From contig WARS01000014.1 in assembly GCA_008933995.1 (NCBI GenBank), forward strand, positions 2,279,192 to 2,343,191: a stretch of DNA of 64,000 nucleotides, in the 5' to 3' direction. A program made the translations under genes and the position numbers. Shown piece by piece: positions 56,383-64,000 of this stretch; the first letter of the stretch is position 1, and each line of letters begins with the position of its first letter. The stretch is from Datnioides undecimradiatus. Its lineage: Eukaryota; Chordata; Actinopteri; Lobotiformes; Datnioididae. Under the pieces are notes generated by a model. The model did not search any database. It was not told the origin of the DNA and saw only the letters and a list, made by a program, of their open reading frames with translations.

Positions 56383-59300
56383 TTAGTCATCAGAGTAATA
56401 TTTGTCTTTGAGCCTGAGTGGAATCTCATTCTCTTCATTGTGCCTCCCCTTGCTCTGTTGCAGACTTCTTCTCCTCTGTTTGAGGTATAAGACAGCTGTC
56501 ACCACAAGCAAACATGTGGATGCCAGCATCATACTCAGGCCTACTAACAGTATCAGCTGAGCTGATCTGGTGTCCTCCACCTCACAGATAGGGGCCTTTG
56601 AGGGAGTTTGATGAAAGTCATATGACCCTGTCCAGGTGGGGGCCCTGTCCAAGTGGCAGTGCTCCATGCTGTCATTGACCAGCAGATTAACCCAGACAGT
56701 GGTATAAAGTGGAGCTGGTTTGCCCCCATCTCTGACAACAATGAACAGGTGATGCATTCCCAGGTCCTCATGTAGTAGCTGCTGAGCTAAAGTGACGTTG
56801 CCTGACCTTGAATCTACCCGAAAGGGGCTGCTGTGTTGTGCTGGCTCAGGCGCCACAGCAGTGTATGTAATCTCCGAATTCAGCCCTGAGTCCTCGTCGA
56901 TGGCATAGATCTTTGTTACCATGGTGCCCGCAATGGTTTCTGGAGAGACAGTGAGGCATGTGGAGTTACTGCTGGGAAGGATCACTTTTGGCTGGTTGTC
57001 ATTGATGTCCTCCACAAAGATAGTTACCCTGGCAGTGGAAGTCAAAGCAACAGGGTGCCCATGATCACTGGCCAGCAGATAGAGTTCATAGCTGTCCTCT
57101 GTCTCCCGGTCCAGGCTGGTGGTGGTGCGTAGGGTCCCCTGGGTGCTATCCACAACAAAAGGTCCACTGCTGTTTACAACATGCAACTCTGTGTTCCCAT
57201 TCTCTCCTTCATCTGGGTCTCTTACCCTGAGCCCCCCCACCTGAGCCAATGGTGGTAAATTCTCTGGGATGAAAAAGATGAAGTGAGGGGTTAGAAAAAC
57301 AGGTGCATTGTCATTCTGGTCCAGAACATGAATGGACACAGTGGCCACTGACTCCAAGGGAGGAGAGCCGCTATCTCGTGCAAACACACTGAGTTTGTGT
57401 ATACCCTGCTGTTCCCTATCCAGAGAGGCCAATACAGACAGTTGGCCTGTCATGGGGTTAATGTCAAAAATGGCAGATGAGTGTTTGTCCAGTCTGTAGG
57501 TCACCCTGCCGTTGAGTCCACTGTCTGCGTCTGAAGCTGAGACCTGCAGCACTGACAACCCTGGCAGGTTGTTTTCCTGCACCTCTACTTTATAGTGAGA
57601 CTGGAGGAAATGTGGAGCATTATCATTGACATCTGCCACCTTCACCCTGATCACATGCCTGGAAGGAATGATCACAGTCCCTTCAGCTGATCTCCCATGC
57701 ACTACCACAGAAATATGATGTTCACTTTTCATCTCATAGTCTAGGGGCTTTGATGTGGAAAGGAGATATTTGCCGTTCTGTGGGCTCAAAGCAAAAGGCA
57801 CTTCGCTCTCAATGGCAAGGGAAGAGCCTTTAAAGCTGCTGTCACCCTCAAGCTCTAAAACAGCTAAGGCAGTGGGGGGCTGGTTCTCTGGTAACACCAT
57901 AGTCTGGTTTTGATGCTCCGCTATGAACCCGATCTTGATGGCCAGCTCTTGCTTCACCTTGGGGAGCACAGATACAGTTACCTGAGTGTCTGCTGGGGGG
58001 CAGTGATGGCCGCTGGCTAACACTTTCAACAGCAGCTCCTCTGAGTTGTCACTATGGAGGTCCTGTGTTAGTCTGATGTACCCAGTGAGGCTGTCGAGGC
58101 TAAAGAGCTTCTTGGCCCGCTCGGAGACTTTGGGACTGAGGGAGTAAACGATGGCAGCATTCGGGCCTGAATCTGGGTCTGTGGCTCTGACCTGAGCAAC
58201 CAGCATGTTCTTCGGGGAGTCTCCGGGGATGGTGACACTGCGGGGGGTGTCAGAGCTAAAGCTTGGACAGTTGTCATTAACATCTGTCACTGTGACTATT
58301 AAAGTTGCTGTAGCACTTAAAGGGTCTGAGCCACAGTCGGTGGCCACCAGTGCCATTGGATACAGGTCCTGAGTCTCCCTATCCAGAGCCGTTTGGACAA
58401 CCAGCGTGATGACAGACCCGTCTTCCTCCACTTTTAACCCGAAAACTCCATCTGAATCTTCTAGGTGGTAACGTAGCTTGCCATTATGTCCAGCATCCCT
58501 GTCTTGAGCCTGGTCATCTAAAAAGAAACTGGTCCCCACAGTCACATCTTCAGACACCCTTAGGTGTATTTCACTGTTTTCGAAATGAGGTGGATTGTCA
58601 TTGATGTCCTCTATGATCACAGGAAACTGTATAAGGTCTCCTGAGGGCCCCACGACAGCATTGTGCAGAATAATGCATTCCTCATCTTTTGTCTCCTCAG
58701 GGCAGAGGGCCTCACGATCCATCTTATGCTCAGTGGTGTAGAAATTCCCCGTGTTTTTGTCCATCCACAAATACTCCTGGGTCAGCAGCTGGTATGGAGA
58801 CGGAAAATGTTTACTAAGTGACCCAGCGAGAATACCAGGCTCCTTTTCTTCTGGGATAACAAAACGGACAGAACCACACATGACCTGCTGGAGATGGAGC
58901 ACAACGAGGAGAATCTGATAGGAGAAGAAACAAACTGTGAAAACTTTTAAAAGCACCAGTATTTTTGATTATGGTTATGATTTGACAGCCGTGTAATTGC
59001 ACTTGAAGCTGACAGAGAATAGAGGTTTTAACTTGCGGTGATAAGGTTTAAACTTCATGCCTCAGTGGGCTCTTTTAAAAAAACAGGCGACTACGCAATG
59101 AAGGTAATGCGATGCCCCTCACTTATCTTCATCCAATTGCTCTCACACACAAACAATACACACAAAATGGAAACAACAATGCATGTATTTGACATTATAA
59201 GAAAATCACATTTGAATATATTGCGCGTTTTCACTTTTTTAAAAAACACTTTTTCAGCAAAGGTATCATCTTTTAATAATACACAAAAACTCTTCATTGC

Positions 59301-59474
59301 CTGTCCAGGCACTTGTTCACATATTTAATGCATTGCTTTCCTTCAAAATCTTACTCTTAAAAACCATCCAGTTCTACCTCCTTTCACTCAATCAGAAACA
59401 CTGAGACAGCAATTAGATGCATTGCCTGGCATTGCCTTTGACTCACTGACCTGCAGCAGTCCAACCCAGTTCAT
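56383..59474 (-). CDS. Protocadherin-20-like nonclustered protocadherin
   Basis: Two coding exons on the minus strand: 59451-59474 (MNWVGLLQ, donor GTCAGT) and 56383-58914 (acceptor TTCTCCTATCAG), giving 851 aa. The spliced start gives a good signal peptide, MNWVGLLQILLVVLHLQQVM. There are seven cadherin ectodomains with linker motifs DINDNPP (about residue 112), DVNDNCP (219), a degenerate EC3/EC4 linker lacking DxNDN, DVNDNAP (436), DQNDNAP (541) and DINDNQP (644). One TM lies at about 794-819, with a tail of only about 32 residues ending NEIPLRLKDKYYSDD. Best family fit is PCDH20, with shared EC6-EC7 wording and an IPL...K tail. PCDH20 is a homophilic-type neuronal adhesion protein. Whether this is the direct orthologue or a fish paralogue is open, so I give no symbol. 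Confidence 0.87.
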
Positions 59475-61139
59475 ATTATCAGGAGTCCCATGGCCCATTG
59501 CCCTTGCGCATGTTACCGAAGTTCCCCGGCAGCAAGTGAGCACTGAGGACCGAAGCAGCAACCTAAACCTGCACAGCTGAAGGTATTATTCATTACATGC
59601 CCCTCCCATGAATGCTTACCTTGCATGCCAGACTGACAGAGGAGATGGTAGAAGAACAACAGGTTTACCTGCATGAGTTACTCCAAATACATTGTTCAAC
59701 CCGTGCATGTCTGAAGAATGAAACAGTGAGTAAGCATGGGACTTGTGTTGTGCCCATACTGTCTTCTAAACTATATGGGACAAGATTAACGTGCTCATAC
59801 CAAATGTGCTTACACACCTACTGTATTTTTATTTACATATCTGCCACCTATGTTTTTTTTTTTTTGTTAATGACTTCATAATGTTTTAACTGCCTCTGAA
59901 TCATTTATGTCTCTCAGATTTGTCTTCTAAGTACTGTTTTGTTCCGTCCACATATCCAGGAGCCGCTATAACCCTAAAGATCAAGTCTTTATGAATAACA
60001 CCAATAACAGTGTTAGAAATACTTAAACTCTTGCCGCATTCACATAGGAATATATATAGAGATAAACGTAAACTGGTTATTTCTTTTATAGGTGAACATC
60101 AGGGTGAGTAATTGTACTAAAAACAATTTAGAGGTAAATTTCAGAGGGTAATATTGCACATTTTATTACGCTATACATCTATCGGACAGCTTTAGTCATT
60201 AGTTACTTTGTCGATTTTCATTTTAGGTGCAGAATGTGGCAAAACATGATGCAAGGCTTAAGCGTCATCACTGCATACTAAGTAAATAAAAGCACCTCGA
60301 TTAACGTTACACAATACAATACACATGTTTCAGCAATAACATATGCTACCAGTGTTATAAGATGATATACTCAAGAAGTGGCTATTATTATACTGTTTAA
60401 TGAGTGCTTTTAATTGTCTGTTTTGCTGCACCGATTTTACATGCACTACCGTCACCACAGGTCGCACACGTAAGTCTGGTTCCCAGAAAATTGCACAATA
60501 TGGCACAAAGACGCGAACAGCTGCTCTGTGCCACCTTGGCAGAAATTGCACGTGGGGGGCCTCTGTCGGCAGAGTAAGGTACCGCACCGCTTACGGCAGA
60601 TTTATAACGTGTAAAAGTTTTGTAAGTCAGAGAGAGACTTCTTATACTTACATGCTCTTTGATTCGAATAAGTTCACTTTACCAAGACTCGAGAAATTCG
60701 GTACAAATTAATCCCAGCACAACTAGCTATGCCTAAGTAAAAATATCCGAATTTTTTTTTTAAAAAAAAATTTGGGACGATACGACCAGACGTGCAAAGT
60801 GTGACAAGGCTCTTACAAAGAAGCCTTCGTTCATGCACCAGTTTAATTCTTCAATAAAGCTTCACTCAAACTCAGAATGACTCTTTAAGGTCCTCTGTAA
60901 AATCCTATTGTGACAAGCTGCTTTTGCCAAAAACAGCATAAATCGCTTATGAATACTGAACAGTGACTTTAAAAGTCTACTCAAAGTTTCCGTTTGAAAT
61001 TTGAAGGGGGTGGGGGGAGCTGTAAGCCTCGACCTTACTTGCATAACCGCTTATTTCGCCGTCTCATTTGCTTATGGGGTTTTCTCTTCAACTTTCCGCC
61101 CACTTTTTTCCAGTTACAGCAGACCGCTGAGGTTTCCCT
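59475..61139. other. Head-to-head spacer of the protocadherin-like gene and rgcc
   Basis: AT-rich. No coding exon, RNA gene or clear repeat is recognised. The protocadherin promoter must lie in the left part (near 59500-59600). Confidence 0.4.
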
Positions 61140-61274
61140 GCGACCTGATTGGCTGCTCCGGTGCGCTCGCTGAGCGGATGCGGAGGGCTTTATAATAAAC
61201 TGCATTTGCTTGTCAGCTTGTAACCATACAGACACACACAGCAGACTGGTGGTGCTTTATTTCACTGCTCCAAC
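61140..61274 (+). promoter_or_regulatory. rgcc core promoter
   Basis: A reverse CCAAT box (ATTGG, 61148-61152) and a TATA box (TATAATAA, 61191-61198) lie in the expected spacing, predicting a start near 61220, about 55 bp before the ATG. The segment is GC-richer than its surroundings. Confidence 0.6.
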
Positions 61275-63931
61275 ATGTCCTCAGACATTACCACAGGTGA
61301 GTCCAGCGACTATTGAGCCACTAAATATTGATACAGCAGAGATGGTGATCACATGCTTATTAAAAACAGCTAACACTGATATGATGCTTTCAGAGAGGCT
61401 GTAACTTTTATTTTGACGTCTTAAAATCCCAGACCTGCCTTATGCTTGTTACACATCAAAACAAATTAAGGTTTCACCGAGGAAGTGAGCAGTTTTATAA
61501 ATCAGGTTGCCTGCTATGCTATAACTGTACACATTTTACACCTCATGTTCACCTATTTGTTTTTAATTACTCACCCCTCCACTGCTACTCTTCTGTCATT
61601 ATATCTTAAATGCTGTATTCTTTCATAACTTACTAAATATTGACATTTTATTATTATGTGCTCACATTTTTCTTGCTTTACCTGAATACCATTTGCTGCT
61701 CCTATTGCTCTCCCATAGGGGACTGTTAAAGCTCTGTCAAATTCATGTTAGCCTAATAAAATGACTTTGGGATGAAATGGTTGGTAAACTGGGGTGTGTT
61801 CATCCCACACTGCACGCGTTATTTTATAGCTGTGCGTTTATTCAGGAAATGGCCTAAAAAGTGTTGCTTTATTGCAGCCCAAGGCACAGAACTTTGACTT
61901 AAAATGTAATATTTGTTTATCACAGTTTGCAGGCCAGGTGTTTTACAGGCTGTTGGGTGTTTTATATGCCTTATGGGCGGTTAGGTTTATTTTCTCACAT
62001 CAAGTTATCGGGTACAACCCACTGACATAAATGTCACCTGAAGGTTTTGGCTTTTAGCTTTTTATTTAATTTCATTCTTACCCAGGAGATCGTTGTGTCC
62101 TTTGTGTCCTAAGTTATTTCTTAAGATATATTGAAATATTTGAGATCATGTTTTTATATGTTTTATTTCAAATTTCAAAGGTTTTAAATGTTTTTTTCCC
62201 CAGCACTTTCCCTTTTTTAATCTGTGAAATAACTTGAGATGATGTTAACATTTTATTGCAGTGGAGTAATGCGGCCTCTCTCCAATTGCTGTCACATTTT
62301 CCGCAGACTTGGAGCACGAGCTGGGCGAGTTGCTCCAGGAGTTCCAGGACGTGGTGGAGGAACTGAAAGCCCCCTCTCAGAGCAGATCTCATGCGTACCA
62401 GCACGTTCTGCAGGAGGCCAAGGGTCGCACAGGGCTGGGTGATGACAGTGGAGTCGAGGACTCAGATTACAGTGAGTGACGGAATCGTCACCATAGAACA
62501 ATGTTACTGTGATCGAGATAATGTCTGCTTATTGTTCAGAGTGAAAGGAAGGAAAGACATTATTTAGTGCATCATTTGCTGGCGAGTGAGGTTGTCCCCA
62601 TGGGTGGTGGTTTAGCCTCTTTATCAGCCCAAACAACTGCAGCTTGACACTTTTAATTTGCATGAAATTAGTGGTACAAGAGGACACATCCCTGTACACT
62701 TCTATTAAAGTGGCTCTTTTGCTCATGACAATACTGTAGCTGTGCACTGCAATGAATTGCAATTATGGATAACCCATCTTCTGTAATTGTCTGGGTTTTT
62801 ATGTTGCTGCAGCCGCTGTGCATTTGTCGACAGTTATGAGATAAAAGAAGAAAGTGTGTGTTTCTGCTCCCATGCGTCGTCATTATTGAGAGTATTTTGG
62901 CCCCCTAACGTTTCAACAGACAGGCCGCTTTCAAAACGGCAACACTTGGGAGTTGCTAACAGTGAGCGCACATTTACCTTCGCTTTTGGTGCATGTTATC
63001 ATCATTATGTGCAACTCCAGTATTGTGGTAAAATCATTGTCATTGTTGTTGATCATTTGCATGGGCTGGCCTTAGTGCTTGTTTTCTATTTTCTTATCTC
63101 GGCTCACTCCCTCCTTGCCTTACTCTTCTCCCTCCTCCAGGCAGTGAAGCTTCTTTGGGGAACAGTTTGAACACCAGCGAGGAGGAGCTTCACACAGCAG
63201 GCATAACGCTGGCACCGAAAGGTACTAGAGACTCCCATCAGCCTATCTCCATCCAGATAGTCCCCGTTCTTACAGTGATCACTATCACTTTTGCTCTGAT
63301 CACTATCACAGCCTCACAAAAAACCCCTCTCCATTATGCCTGGAGCTCTTTTGTCTTTACACAACAAAGCCCCTGCCGCTGTGACTGTGACGTCTGAGCC
63401 CCCCTGCTCTCCAAGTCTCCTGCAGGGGTTATTTGTGCTGTTATGTTATGTGAAGAGACTGGCTCAGGTGCGTTTTAAATGACACGGATTACCCTTACAT
63501 CTCAATGGATGAAAACAAGGAGAGGGCCAGTGGGTGTCATTCACTTTGTGTTTATACAAAATACCTTAACATATTGACAACAGAGGTCCCACTTGGATCC
63601 ATCAAGTTGTTGAGGTTTTAGGTCGCAAGATCAGCTTTAGCTCACTTTGTAGAAAAGAAGCTGGAATTTCATCTTTTTGTCAGTCCAGAAGCAGTTGGGT
63701 TCATATGTACAGTAATTCTGGGACTTAGATTAGTTTTCAGCTTTTTGGTCCAAAGGAAATACCATCGAACTGAGCCACATTTCTCCACAAAAATGTTCCA
63801 CTGCTGTCTTTCGTTTTTTCTCTTCCATAGTTTCTCAAATTCCTTTACTTTCTGTCCTCTGTCTGCAGCCAAGCTGGGAGACACAAGGGAGCTTGAGAGT
63901 TTTATCAACATGTTGGACCAGGAACTTGCTG
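61275..63931 (+). CDS. rgcc: Regulator of cell cycle RGCC (RGC-32), 3'-truncated by the window edge
   Basis: Coding exons visible: 61275-61296 (MSSDITT plus 1 nt), 62307-62471, 63141-63221, 63869-63931, all phase 1, giving 110 codons and 1 nt so far. The last visible donor is GCTG followed by GTACGT, and the final short exon must lie past 64000. The N-terminal DLEHELGELLQEFQDVVEEL matches the family LSDALCEFDAVL helix. The Ser-rich middle (DDSGVEDSDYSSEASLGNSL) matches its SDSSGFSDSESADSLYRNS region. The end AKLGDTRELESFINMLDQEL is the family hallmark. RGCC is a small protein linked to CDK1 control, TGF-beta/SMAD signalling and complement response. The alternative, read-through past 63931, stays open to the window end but matches nothing. 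Confidence 0.9.
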
Positions 63932-64000
63932 GTACGTATTTAAGAGAATTACACCCTCCAATCACTCAGTCATTTCTTTATTCCTTTTTCCACTCAAGCT

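Noticed and set aside
63932-64000. Read-through of the last visible rgcc exon to the window end
   Set aside because: The GCTG|GTACGT donor sits where the family ends this exon, and the read-through residues have no match.

Overview
This is vertebrate nuclear DNA, almost certainly from a ray-finned (teleost, probably percomorph) fish. The genes have many short exons with GT-AG introns, mostly 80-1500 bp. Proteins match vertebrate families along their whole length, (TA)n/(TG)n/(AG)n microsatellites are frequent, and one intron carries a dispersed repeat that I recognise from percomorph genomes. I see no prokaryotic, viral or CRISPR-like content. I rebuilt the gene models by hand from splice sites and reading phase; exon coordinates are in each entry.

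Layout, left to right: ogt (+, 3' 18 coding exons; the 5' end lies before base 1), gcna/acrc (+), an orphan rhodopsin-class GPCR (+), cetn2 (-), nsdhl (+), znf185 (+, 33 coding exons), fut11 (-), rab9b (+), a proteolipid-family gene of DM20/plp1 type (-), a protocadherin-20-like gene (-), and rgcc (+, cut off by the right edge). cetn2/nsdhl, fut11/rab9b and pcdh20-like/rgcc are head to head. znf185/fut11 and rab9b/plp1 are tail to tail.

These genes do not form one pathway. They are a block of conserved synteny. In human, OGT and GCNA lie together in Xq13, CETN2-NSDHL-ZNF185 in Xq28, and RAB9B-PLP1 in Xq22. FUT11 is on chromosome 10, and RGCC and PCDH20 are on chromosome 13. The window therefore joins three separate pieces of the human X long arm within about 55 kb, next to autosomal families.

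The most notable observations are: a decayed tandem duplicate of a znf185 exon in the next intron; a run of 29 consecutive in-frame-skippable phase-2 exons in znf185; a plp1 gene with exact DM20 exon sizes but an M6-like C-terminal exon; a series of genes whose first coding exon is only 3-24 nt (missed by plain ORF finding, including a spliced signal peptide in the protocadherin); and repeated SIM-like acidic modules, one per exon, in gcna. I found no convincing new biological system. The rest looks like ordinary vertebrate gene territory.
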